Source of the DNA: Paenibacillus tyrphae
Lineage (GTDB): Bacteria; Bacillota; Bacilli; Paenibacillales; NBRC-103111
DNA length: 44,333 nt
Reading direction: 5' to 3'
NCBI RefSeq assembly: GCF_027925525.1
Contig: NZ_BSDJ01000048.1
Location: forward strand, 1 to 44,333
The position numbers and the translations under genes are program-made. Shown one piece after another: positions 24,455 through 31,087 of the stretch (positions within the stretch are counted from its first letter, which is position 1; each line of letters starts with the position of its first letter). The notes below the pieces were generated by a model. The model ran no database searches, was not told the origin of the DNA, and saw only the letters and a program-made list of their open reading frames with translations.

Positions 24455-24501
24455 GGCTCTTACGCTGTGCCGTACGAAACGCGCAGCGCAGGAGCCTTTT
24501 T
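24455..24501 (+). terminator. Terminator of Sda-like gene copy 1
   Basis: GGCTC and CGCTGTGC pair with GCGCAGCG and GAGCC, followed by TTTTT. Confidence 0.7.
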
Positions 24502-24517
24502 GGTCTGTTCCGCAGAC

Positions 24518-24565
24518 TTGTTGGGGACGGGAAGAAGATGATATAATTTTGACCAAATTAACTTG
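24518..24565 (+). promoter_or_regulatory. ohrR promoter and candidate OhrR operator
   Basis: TTGTTG (24518-24523), 18 bases, TATAAT (24542-24547). The imperfect dyad CAAATTAACTTG (24554-24565, 10 of 12 symmetric) lies at the start point and resembles the AATT-rich OhrR box. This suggests self-repression relieved by organic peroxides. Confidence 0.5.
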
Positions 24566-24620
24566 TGCACAATCAATCCTTCCGGGACATGAACAGGATT
24601 GAGGAAAGAAGGTTCCTCCC

Positions 24621-25079
24621 ATGAGTCATAATGAATATTTGAAACTCGACAATCAGCTATGCTTCAGTCTGTACGCCTGTTCGAGAGCGATTTCGCGAAT
24701 GTACCGGCCGCTGCTCGACGAGCTTGGGCTGACCTACCCCCAATATCTTGTGTTATTGGTTTTGTGGGAAAAGGAAGAAAGCACGGTCAAAGAGCTGAGC
24801 GAAATCCTCGATCTCGACTCGGGAACCTTGACGCCGATGCTGAAGCGGATGGAAGCGGCCGGGCTGGTGCAGAGGAAGCGGTCCAGCGAGGACGAGCGCG
24901 TCGTGATCGTCCGGATCGCGGACAAAGGCTTGGCGCTTCGGCACAAAGCGGTCTGCATTCCGCAAACGCTTTTCGCCTCCAGCGGCATGACGCTCGAGCA
25001 GATGACCGAATTGAACCGGCAGGTCAAAGCCATGATGGCTCATATCCATGAGCTGAGCGGCACGGTTGCCGGGGAGTAA
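24621..25079 (+). CDS. ohrR: OhrR, organic-peroxide-sensing MarR-family repressor
   Basis: The 152-aa protein matches the OhrR pattern. DNQLCFSLYACSR carries the reactive cysteine (C14) near the N-terminus. LTYPQYLVLLVLWE, LDSGTLTPMLKRMEAAGL and RSSEDER form the winged helix. In Bacillus, oxidation of this cysteine by organic hydroperoxides releases DNA and induces ohrA. The ATG at 24621 is preceded by GAGGAAAGAAGG. No ohrA peroxidase gene is in the window. The reverse strand of most of this gene is also read by the extended FtsW frame. Confidence 0.9.
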   Translation: MSHNEYLKLDNQLCFSLYACSRAISRMYRPLLDELGLTYPQYLVLLVLWEKEESTVKELSEILDLDSGTLTPMLKRMEAAGLVQRKRSSEDERVVIVRIADKGLALRHKAVCIPQTLFASSGMTLEQMTELNRQVKAMMAHIHELSGTVAGE

Positions 25080-26195
25080 CCGTCCTCGCTTCCGGCCGCC
25101 TGCGGCCCTTTCTCGCGAGATGCTTAGCAGGACTCCGATGCTGACCATACACAGCAGCAGCGACGAACCGCCGTAACTAATGAAAGGAAGGGGCACCCCC
25201 GTGATCGGAATGCTTCCGGTAACTCCCCCCAGATTGATCAGCGCCTGAATCCCGATCGTCGTAACAATCCCGATACCGCACAGGGTACCGAACAAGTCGG
25301 GACTCCGCAGAGCGATGATGAGGCCCCTCCATAGAAAAGCCAAATAAATCAGCAAAAATAAGGCGCTTCCGATGAAGCCGAATTCTTCGCCTATGGTTGA
25401 AAAAATAAAGTCCGTATGCGCTTCGGGCAAATAGAACAGCTTTTGAACGCCCTGCCCGAAACCGGAGCCGGCCAGACCGCCATGGCCAAAAGCATATAAA
25501 GACTGGACCAGCTGATAGGAGGAGTTTTGCGTATCGCTCCAAGGATCCATGAACGAGGTCAATCTTTGAATCCGGTAGCTTTTGGCCATCACAATCACCA
25601 GTCCGACCGGCATCGCACATAGGGCAACAAGCAATAGATGCTTCCTGTTGGCCCCGCCTACGATCATCATGATGACGGATGCGGAAACAATAATAATGTT
25701 CGAGCCGATATCCGGCTGCAGCATAATCAATCCGGCGATGAACCCGACAATGAGCAGAACGGGCGCCAAGCCTTCTTTAAAATTTTGAAAACGGGCACCC
25801 TTCTTTTCGATCAGAGCCGCCAAATACAAAACGAGGCTCAGCTTGGCCAATTCCGTAGGCTGCATACCCAGCGATCCGATGCCGAACCAGCTTTTATGTC
25901 CGTTCACCTTCGTCCCTACAATAAGGACAAGCACAAGCAATACAACCGTGAGCAGAAAAAGCGGGCGAAACCATTTTTTTAGCTTTCGGTACCGTATATT
26001 CATAAAAAAGAAAAGCAAAAACAATCCTGCGAAAGCCCACGTCACTTGTCTTAGTTCAAAATACCACATGTTATGGTACTTGATGGACGAAGTCATGGCA
26101 CTGGAGCTGAATACCATGACCAAGCCGATGGCAGCAAGCAGAACGGTCAAAAAGAGCATGAGAAAATCGGGCCGGCCTCTGTTGGTCGTGTTCAT
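24753..26195 (-). CDS. FtsW/RodA/SpoVE family peptidoglycan polymerase with C-terminal antisense extension
   Basis: Residues 1 to about 372 form a full SEDS membrane protein. They include GMQPTELAKLSLVLYLA, the LQPDIGS motif with its aspartate, YQLVQSLYAFGHGG and LPFISYGGSSLL. SEDS proteins polymerise glycan strands with a partner PBP, in division, elongation or spore cortex making. Relatives end soon after the last helix (SISRER). Here the frame stays open for about 108 more residues, all opposite ohrR, rich in R, H and P and with no domain look. The ATG at 26195 has GAGGAGG upstream and overlaps the frame-shifted end of the mgtE remnant as ATGA. Confidence 0.82.
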   Translation of the reverse strand: MNTTNRGRPDFLMLFLTVLLAAIGLVMVFSSSAMTSSIKYHNMWYFELRQVTWAFAGLFLLFFFMNIRYRKLKKWFRPLFLLTVVLLVLVLIVGTKVNGHKSWFGIGSLGMQPTELAKLSLVLYLAALIEKKGARFQNFKEGLAPVLLIVGFIAGLIMLQPDIGSNIIIVSASVIMMIVGGANRKHLLLVALCAMPVGLVIVMAKSYRIQRLTSFMDPWSDTQNSSYQLVQSLYAFGHGGLAGSGFGQGVQKLFYLPEAHTDFIFSTIGEEFGFIGSALFLLIYLAFLWRGLIIALRSPDLFGTLCGIGIVTTIGIQALINLGGVTGSIPITGVPLPFISYGGSSLLLCMVSIGVLLSISRERAAGGRKRGRLLPGNRAAQLMDMSHHGFDLPVQFGHLLERHAAGGEKRLRNADRFVPKRQAFVRDPDDHDALVLAGPLPLHQPGRFHPLQHRRQGSRVEIEDFAQLFDRAFFLFPQNQ

Positions 26196-26684
26196 AGGCG
26201 GAACGCCTCCTCTAATCGCATGGGTCTATAAATAAAACATCCGGTCACGGTTACAACGTCGGTCGTCATCAAAGCGCCTGCCGAGCCTTGTTTATACGTC
26301 AGCAGCTGCTTGATCTCGTCGGCTTCGTGCCTCCTTGTCAGACAACAGACCGAAGAAATCGGCCGCATCGTCGGAGGGCAGCTCGCTCAGCATCTCAATT
26401 GCGTAATGGCGATCCAGCTCGGCGATACATGTTTTCTGTATAAACGGGTCCAGTTCGCCGAAAATGTCCCCGAACTCTTCCGGAGACAGGAAAGCGTACA
26501 CCCGCGACCGTCTGGCTTCGTCCAATTCGATGAAAAATTGCATCTGATCGGTCGGATGCAGGTTCAGAAAATCTTTGCGGAACGCCTCCTTCTTCCCTAC
26601 CTTTAACGCTTGGAGCATATAGTACGTATATTCTTCCTTGAATTTGTATTGATCCAGTTTGAACATGCGAGCTCCTCCTCCCAT
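26192..26684 (-). pseudogene. mgtE: Truncated, frameshifted magnesium transporter gene (mgtE remnant)
   Basis: The intact first frame (26292-26684, 130 aa) encodes the MgtE intracellular N-domain: HPTDQMQFFIELDEARRSRV, ELDRHYAIEMLSELPSDDAA, DFFGLLSDKEA. A shift of about one base (perhaps a 7-base insertion at 26323-26330) then moves the reading to another frame, which continues DEIKQLLTYKQGSAGALMTT as in normal MgtE. It stops after the start of the CBS region at 26192. CBS domains and all membrane helices are absent (normal length about 450 aa). The N-domain alone could not transport magnesium. It lies directly after mgtC and before ftsW. Confidence 0.75.
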
Positions 26685-27389
26685 TTACAGATTTTCAATT
26701 TCAACGCTGAGCACATGATCGATCTTCTTGATGTAATAATAAATTTCCGTCGTATACTGTTCTTCCGGTACCGAGAGTACGAAGTCCATCCGTTGGCGAT
26801 CTTCATCGATATCTTTAAGTTTAAAATGCCGGATTTTATATGCTTCCTTGGGGGAATATCCGCTTGTTCCTTTGCGCTCGATCCTTTGGATCAGCTCGGT
26901 CATCCGGTAATTCGACTCCACCACAATCCGAACGGCCACTTCGTGCCGGCTCAGCTTGGCGGGACCGACGGTTTTGATCAGAAACGGGACGACATTCACC
27001 GCAGCCATCAAAAGAACGACTGCACATGCCGCTTCCAGATAAAAGCCCGCCCCTATCGTGATGCCGAGCGCCGACGCCGACCAGACGAGCGCCGCGGAGG
27101 TGAGCCCGGAGATGACCTCGTTGCTTCTGCGCAAAATAACGCCGGCTCCGATGAAGCCGACTCCGCTCACAATTTGCGCCGCAAGCCGCATCGGGTCCAT
27201 ATTCGGGTGATTAGGGCCGCCGAACTTGCCGAACGCTTCGATCGATACGATCGTCACCAGACAGCTTGCAACACAGATGACCATGCTCGGCCTTAGCCCC
27301 AGCTGCTTCTGTTTAATTTGTCTGTCAATGCCGATCAATAATCCGAACAATAAGGCAAGGCCAAGCTTCATGATCATTTCCATCGTCAT
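26685..27389 (-). CDS. MgtC/SapB family membrane protein
   Basis: The 234-aa protein has the MgtC membrane domain with GLLIGIDRQIKQKQLGLRPS, then SGVGFIGAGVILRR and GLTSAALVWSASALGI. A C-terminal ACT-like domain follows (residues about 150-234, VAVRIVVESNYRMTELIQRI). MgtC proteins act in adaptation to low magnesium, in some species by inhibiting ATP synthase. The ATG at 27389 with GAGGTG about seven bases upstream is chosen over an upstream in-frame start at 27425. An M-box leader and a second terminator precede it. The mgtE remnant begins right at its end. Confidence 0.88.
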   Translation of the reverse strand: MTMEMIMKLGLALLFGLLIGIDRQIKQKQLGLRPSMVICVASCLVTIVSIEAFGKFGGPNHPNMDPMRLAAQIVSGVGFIGAGVILRRSNEVISGLTSAALVWSASALGITIGAGFYLEAACAVVLLMAAVNVVPFLIKTVGPAKLSRHEVAVRIVVESNYRMTELIQRIERKGTSGYSPKEAYKIRHFKLKDIDEDRQRMDFVLSVPEEQYTTEIYYYIKKIDHVLSVEIENL

Positions 27390-27423
27390 CTTTATCACCT
27401 CTTCAGCCATGAAATGCGAAAAC

Positions 27424-27453
27424 AAAAAAAGCTCTCCCGCAAAGAGAGAGCTT
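27424..27453 (-). terminator. Second leader terminator, just before mgtC
   Basis: On the reverse strand an AAGCTCTC/GAGAGCTT stem is followed by seven T. It lies 35 bases before the mgtC start, so transcripts that pass the M-box must also pass this site. Confidence 0.75.
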
Positions 27454-27482
27454 GTCGCTATACGTCTGTTCTATGGTCCGGC

Positions 27483-27644
27483 TCACATGTCAAATAAGCT
27501 TGCCGAATAGACCCGTCCGGATAAAAGCCGACGGGCAGCGCAGCAAGGGGAGCATGGAAGGGACAAGCGAACATCGCGTTCTCTTTGGTCTACATCATAA
27601 TGAGGATTAAAGTGAAGTAAGTTTCGACTCGCATAACTGTCCAT
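27483..27644 (-). CDS. Possible 53-aa leader ORF between the two leader terminators
   Basis: An ATG at 27644 follows AAGGGGGGG by about eight bases and opens a 53-codon frame rich in R, S and L with two nearby cysteines (SPCC). It ends 30 bases before the second terminator. It is not a known protein; it could be a leader peptide coupling translation to termination, or chance. Confidence 0.3.
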   Translation of the reverse strand: MDSYASRNLLHFNPHYDVDQRERDVRLSLPCSPCCAARRLLSGRVYSASLFDM

Positions 27645-27672
27645 TCGGCTGTCCCCCCCTTATTTGGCGTCA

Positions 27673-27710
27673 AAATCGAAAAGCCCTCCAGCAACAAACC
27701 TGGAGGGCTT
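27673..27710 (-). terminator. M-box expression-platform terminator
   Basis: The stem AAGCCCTCCAG/CTGGAGGGCTT (11 bp) is followed by TTCGATTTTG. It lies directly after the magnesium-sensing domain. Confidence 0.8.
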
Positions 27711-27734
27711 AAAAAGACGCACGACGACGCTTCC

Positions 27735-27905
27735 GCTCCCCCTGGTCGAGTTTTGGCACTATACAACGTAAAGAGCAGCGCTCTTAGCCACCTTAAGAAA
27801 AGCCTTAATCCGGCAGTTCCTGTTCTACCCATGGGCATCTTTCGATATTTCTGGGCAGTGGCCTATGTTTGTATAGGAGCCTCACCTAACGAGGACTTCT
27901 TCGTT
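27735..27905 (-). promoter_or_regulatory. M-box (ykoK) magnesium riboswitch
   Basis: The reverse strand reads the M-box core: GTTAGGTGAGGCTCCTATAC, then ACTGCCCAGAAATATCGAAA, GATGCCCATGGGT, GAACTGCCGG, TTAAGGTGGCTAAGAGC and TATAGTGCC. In this class magnesium binding compacts the RNA and lets the terminator form. The controlled genes are mgtC and, beyond it, the mgtE remnant and ftsW. The 5' and 3' ends given are approximate. Confidence 0.88.
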
Positions 27906-27913
27906 ACAGATGG

Positions 27914-27942
27914 ATTTTACTTCGGGTCATGGAGATTGTCAA
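27914..27942 (-). promoter_or_regulatory. Promoter of the M-box leader
   Basis: TTGACA (27937-27942), 17 bases, TAAAAT (27914-27919) on the reverse strand. It is near consensus, so regulation is likely by the leader rather than by initiation. Confidence 0.8.
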
Positions 27943-27964
27943 GATTAAACAGTTGACTTCACGC

Positions 27965-28783
27965 TTACGCGCCGATCAGCCGCTTCACCGTTTCCCTGAG
28001 CGTCGTGGCGCTCCGGCCGATCAATCTTTCCAGATCCGGGGACGTGGAGGAGGTATCGATCCTGGCCAGAAAACGGTACAGCCAGCTGTCGGCCGCCGAA
28101 TCCTCACGATGAATAACGGGCTTACCCGTAAGCTCGGATACCGTTTGCGCCAGTTCGCCGAAGGTCCAGGAGCGGGGCGCGGTAAGCTCGTAGCTCCGCT
28201 GATCATGGCCCTCTTCGGTCAGAACGGCCGCTGCAGCGAGAGCAAGATCGTCCCGTGTGACGGCATTAAACGCCCAGTCTCCCGGGTATGTAATCAACTC
28301 GCCCCGGGCGGCGGCCTCCTTCAGACCGATCGCGGCAAGGAAGTCCGTATACAGAGCGCTGCGCAGAAACGTGTACGGAATTCCGGTCGTACGGATGGCA
28401 TACTCCGTCGCCAGATGAAGCTGCGTGAGCGTGACAGAGCTTTTTTCCGGATAAGCGAAGCCCGTGTACACCAAATGCCCGACCTGAGCTTGCTTGGCCG
28501 CTTCGATCGCATGAACATGCTGGCGGATGCGGACCGTATCGTCGGGGTGAGGGCTGGAAATCAGCAGCAGCTTCGCTCCCCCGGCCCCGGCGTAAGCCTC
28601 CGCGAGAGATTCAGGCCGATCGTAATCGCCGTAGCGGACCTCGATTCCGAGACGGGCGAAGTCCGCCGCCTTTTCCGGATGACGCACGCACGCGATGATT
28701 TGACCGGCTTCGACTTTCTGCAAGAGATGTCCTACGATCAAACGGCCTAATTGTCCGGTGGCACCTGTAATAAGAATCGTCAT
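27965..28783 (-). CDS. NmrA-like NAD(P)-binding oxidoreductase (QorB/YtfG-like)
   Basis: The 272-aa protein has the N-terminal nucleotide motif ITGATGQLGR, a later VYTGFAYPEKSS strand and IPYTFLRSALYTDFL, as in atypical SDR proteins of the NmrA/QorB group. Relatives reduce quinones or act as redox-sensing NADP binders. It follows the MarR gene at 29034-29483 in the same direction, separated by the 186-bp palindrome. It is a plausible target of that MarR protein in quinone or electrophile stress. Confidence 0.85.
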   Translation of the reverse strand: MTILITGATGQLGRLIVGHLLQKVEAGQIIACVRHPEKAADFARLGIEVRYGDYDRPESLAEAYAGAGGAKLLLISSPHPDDTVRIRQHVHAIEAAKQAQVGHLVYTGFAYPEKSSVTLTQLHLATEYAIRTTGIPYTFLRSALYTDFLAAIGLKEAAARGELITYPGDWAFNAVTRDDLALAAAAVLTEEGHDQRSYELTAPRSWTFGELAQTVSELTGKPVIHREDSAADSWLYRFLARIDTSSTSPDLERLIGRSATTLRETVKRLIGA

Positions 28784-28823
28784 TGCTTCGAAACCTCGCT
28801 TTCGTCAAAGCTGCTTTAAGCTT

Positions 28824-29009
28824 GTTGAGAAAGTGATCGAAACGGGAGTATAGAGAAGTACGAGGGGGCGGGGTATCTACTTCCGGTCGCTGTTGTCTGC
28901 AGGAAATTTTCATTAGAATCCGCTTAACAGCGGGTATTTCCCGCAGACAAAGGCGAACGCTATCGCTCCTCCAGTAGATACCCCACCTCCGATGTTTCTC
29001 TTTCTCAAC
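28824..29009. repeat. 186-bp imperfect palindrome (MITE-like or giant hairpin)
   Basis: The ends are GTTGAGAAAG and CTTTCTCAAC. Inside, GGGGTATCTACT matches AGTAGATACCCC, and GTTGTCTGC with GGAAAT matches ATTTCCCGCAGACAA. The two arms pair over most of their length around a short centre near 28915. It holds no gene. The form fits a miniature inverted-repeat element or a long transcribed hairpin between the MarR and oxidoreductase genes. Confidence 0.65.
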
Positions 29010-29033
29010 ACTCTGCTGCTTTTCCGCTTCCGT

Positions 29034-29483
29034 TTAAGCATGCGTATGAATCTTGTTTAGTAACGAAATCAATTGCTTCAGCTCCTGCTCCTCCAAGCCT
29101 TTCATGCGTTCGGCGATTTCCTCGCGGTTGCCCGGCAAGTAACGCTGCAGCAGTTCCCGGCCTTCGGCGGTTATCGAAATCACCGTCTTCCTGCCGTCTT
29201 CCGGATGGCCGGAGCGGCGGATATAGCCGTCGTGCTCAAGCGGAGTAAGCAGAATGCTAATATTCGGCTTCGTCACCCCGATTCTCCGGGCTAACAAGGA
29301 CGGGAGAATCGTCCCGCCTTCCTTGGAGATTTCGACCAACACGCGCATTCGGGCGCCATGAAGTCCTTTGGAATTCCAGTACCGCTCGGAAGCCCCAACT
29401 AAATTTGCCGTCGCATCGACCAACGCGAAGAAAGCCTGCGTAGGCAGCGGTGGATCGAGTACGTAAGCTTGAAGATCCTGCAC
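29034..29483 (-). CDS. MarR-family transcriptional regulator
   Basis: The 149-aa protein has a winged helix at about residues 55-110 (LLARRIGVTKPNISILLTPL; wing GHPEDGRKTVISITAEG). It has no N-terminal cysteine of the OhrR type. It is transcribed away from the Sda-like copy 2, and a perfect palindrome covers its start region, suggesting self-repression. The likely target is the NmrA-like oxidoreductase gene downstream. The ligand is unknown. Confidence 0.88.
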   Translation of the reverse strand: MQDLQAYVLDPPLPTQAFFALVDATANLVGASERYWNSKGLHGARMRVLVEISKEGGTILPSLLARRIGVTKPNISILLTPLEHDGYIRRSGHPEDGRKTVISITAEGRELLQRYLPGNREEIAERMKGLEEQELKQLISLLNKIHTHA

Positions 29484-29507
29484 CAGTAAATCACCCGCAG
29501 TCCAACA

Positions 29508-29525
29508 TAGTTAAATACTTAACTA
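29508..29525. promoter_or_regulatory. MarR-type operator TAGTTAA-ATAC-TTAACTA
   Basis: A perfect 7+4+7 inverted repeat 25 bases upstream of the MarR start and just downstream of its promoter. It is a typical place and size for MarR autorepression. Confidence 0.65.
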
Positions 29526-29530
29526 AATTC

Positions 29531-29560
29531 ACAATAGTATAAGCGTTACGCCGCTGTCAA
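29531..29560 (-). promoter_or_regulatory. Promoter of the MarR gene
   Basis: On the reverse strand TTGACA (29555-29560), 18 bases, TATTGT (29531-29536). Confidence 0.5.
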
Positions 29561-29624
29561 CGTTATGTTTTTGATTTTGCGTTCATTTTCCATATATTGC
29601 AATCCTTTTTGCCATCGGACGAAA

Positions 29625-29675
29625 AACAAAATGTGATGCACACGCGACCAACTAATACTATCATTTTAGTATAAA
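29625..29675 (+). promoter_or_regulatory. Sda-type promoter with conserved element and dyad (copy 2)
   Basis: AACAAAATGTGATGC (29625-29639), 15 bases, dyad ATACTA-N6-TAGTAT (29655-29672) over the -10 TATAAA (29670-29675). The layout is base-for-base that of copy 1, while most surrounding bases differ. Confidence 0.6.
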
Positions 29676-29704
29676 TATGGAAACGCTTTGAGTGGGGGCA
29701 AGTA

Positions 29705-29872
29705 ATGGCAAGCATGCGTTCTCTTAAAAACGATTGGCTCTTGGACTGCTACACCGACGCAGTCCAGCTTCAGCTTGATCCGAAATTTATTCGTTTGCTG
29801 CTGAATGAAATTCATCGGCGATTGGACGATCCGGTTTTCCGCCGGACCTGGTTCGTTCTTTCCGGAAAATAA
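29705..29872 (+). CDS. Sda-like sporulation histidine kinase inhibitor (copy 2)
   Basis: The 55-aa protein is a paralogue of the 67-aa protein at 24223-24426. Shared parts are LKNDWLLDCYTDAVQLQLDP and FIRLLLNEIHRR, then DDPVFRRTW. It ends at VLSGK and lacks the long tail of copy 1. GTGGGGGC five to six bases upstream favours the ATG at 29705 over that at 29714. It would act as a helical hairpin on sporulation kinases by analogy with Bacillus Sda. Having two diverged copies under the same promoter design hints at different kinase partners or dosage. Confidence 0.72.
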   Translation: MASMRSLKNDWLLDCYTDAVQLQLDPKFIRLLLNEIHRRLDDPVFRRTWFVLSGK

Positions 29873-29962
29873 GTTCTGGAAAGAGGAGAGAAAGCAAGGG
29901 CTTGAGCTGCCGCTCGGCAGCGATTCGAGAAACTGAATTCTGGCATGGAAGGACTACTGGAT

Positions 29963-30481
29963 ATGATATTTGAGGGAGATATTACAAACGACTCTTTTAA
30001 ATCGATCGGTTTTCGCGAGTCGCATCTTTTTTTCAACAGCGTTCCGCTTACGGAAGACACCCTGCGCATCGGCGCCTGGGGAATAGATATCAGCAAAGAC
30101 TGGTGCGTCCGGAATCGGATTCATAGGCCGGACGAAGGCAGTCATTTTTATTTGGCCGGCATGGCGAAGCTCGAGTTCCATCAGGTATCGAAAGTAAGCG
30201 TTTCGACCGTTCTGTATCAATCTTTGGAGCAAAACAACGATTTTGTCCGAACCGCCGACGGCAGCAAGGTTTCCTTGGCCAAAGAATGGGCCATTCGGGG
30301 ATTCACCCCCCGGAGCCCTTATCTGTATCGTCTGACGGGAATGCTGGATTGGCCTCACGGGTACTGCGATCTCGACATTTATGCCGAGGGCCCCGTCCGT
30401 ATAAGCTTCGATCCGGGCCGATTGGTCAACGTCAGCCATTTCTTCGAAGCACCGCAAAACTACGCGTACCCGTTCGTTTAG
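29963..30481 (+). CDS. Hypothetical protein, 172 aa
   Basis: I do not recognise this family. The protein is soluble, has no signal peptide, and is rich in aromatic residues with alternating strands (FYLAGMAKLEFHQVSKVSVS; GYCDLDIYAEGPVRISFDP), which suggests a beta-sandwich. AAGGA nine bases before the ATG at 29963 decides this start over the in-frame ATG at 29945. It lies 90 bases after the Sda-like copy 2 on the same strand, with no terminator between, so it may be cotranscribed. Confidence 0.7.
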   Translation: MIFEGDITNDSFKSIGFRESHLFFNSVPLTEDTLRIGAWGIDISKDWCVRNRIHRPDEGSHFYLAGMAKLEFHQVSKVSVSTVLYQSLEQNNDFVRTADGSKVSLAKEWAIRGFTPRSPYLYRLTGMLDWPHGYCDLDIYAEGPVRISFDPGRLVNVSHFFEAPQNYAYPFV

Positions 30482-30520
30482 GGGAGCCGCCTCCGGAAGG
30501 AGCGGACCGGACCGCGTCCG

Positions 30521-30563
30521 AACAAGCACCTGCCAAGCCGTTCCTTGGCCAGGTGCTTGTTTG
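30521..30563. terminator. Bidirectional terminator
   Basis: ACAAGCACCTG and CCAAG pair with CTTGG and CAGGTGCTTGT, with short T-rich tails on both strands, between convergent genes. Confidence 0.75.
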
Positions 30564-30571
30564 CGCTGCCT

Positions 30572-31084
30572 CTACATGGATGGCGCCGGAGGCGTCGGTA
30601 CGGCCGGGTCGCTATCCCGTCCGAGCCTGCGCGCAGCGGTTTCACGGCGCCCGGTGGCGGGCACGTGCCGGCCGGCCTTCGCCAGCCCGAAGACGGGCAC
30701 GTTATGGTACAAGCACTCGTACTGTCCCTGCTGGACGATGAACGTCTCGTGAAATATGCCGACGGCCCCGCTGGCCGCCACCTTCCGATTGAACTCGCGC
30801 CAAGCTTGCAAATGCACGGCGCCGTGTCGCGCATACCGTTCCAGGTGCTCGAACGAACGCCAATATTGCAGGATGACCGGCCCCCGCAGCGTCACATAGT
30901 AATTGGCGTGCAGGAACCCGAGCTCCGGGTTCTCGTACAGCTCCCGGATCATCGGCGGCATCGCCTTGAATACCGGAAGCCACTTATGGACCGCCCACGG
31001 CTTGTTGATCCTCATCCCGATCTGGAATACGACGAAGTCCCCGTCGATCTCGGCCGTATAGCGGCCGTTAACCACTTTGCTCAT
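30572..31084 (-). CDS. DUF4188 domain-containing protein
   Basis: The 170-aa protein fits the DUF4188 pattern. It has GRYTAEIDGDFVVFQIGMRI, KWLPVFKAMPPMIRELYENP, LGFLHANYYVTLRGPVILQY, WRSFEHLERYAR and FHETFIVQQGQYECLYHNVP. The fold is likely a dimeric ferredoxin-like barrel related to monooxygenase and aldoxime-dehydratase proteins; the function is not established. The last 30 residues are low complexity (R, P, T) and look like a variable tail. It follows the TetR gene by three bases and should be under its control. Confidence 0.82.
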   Translation of the reverse strand: MSKVVNGRYTAEIDGDFVVFQIGMRINKPWAVHKWLPVFKAMPPMIRELYENPELGFLHANYYVTLRGPVILQYWRSFEHLERYARHGAVHLQAWREFNRKVAASGAVGIFHETFIVQQGQYECLYHNVPVFGLAKAGRHVPATGRRETAARRLGRDSDPAVPTPPAPSM

Positions 31085-31087
31085 CCC

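Noticed and set aside
27590..27838. An 82-codon reverse frame over the M-box
   Set aside because: It overlaps the riboswitch and its terminator, so it cannot be translated as a normal gene.
29677..29690. cre-like word TGGAAACGCTTTGA after Sda-like promoter copy 2
   Set aside because: It fails the consensus at the third base and at the terminal CA, and copy 1 has no counterpart.
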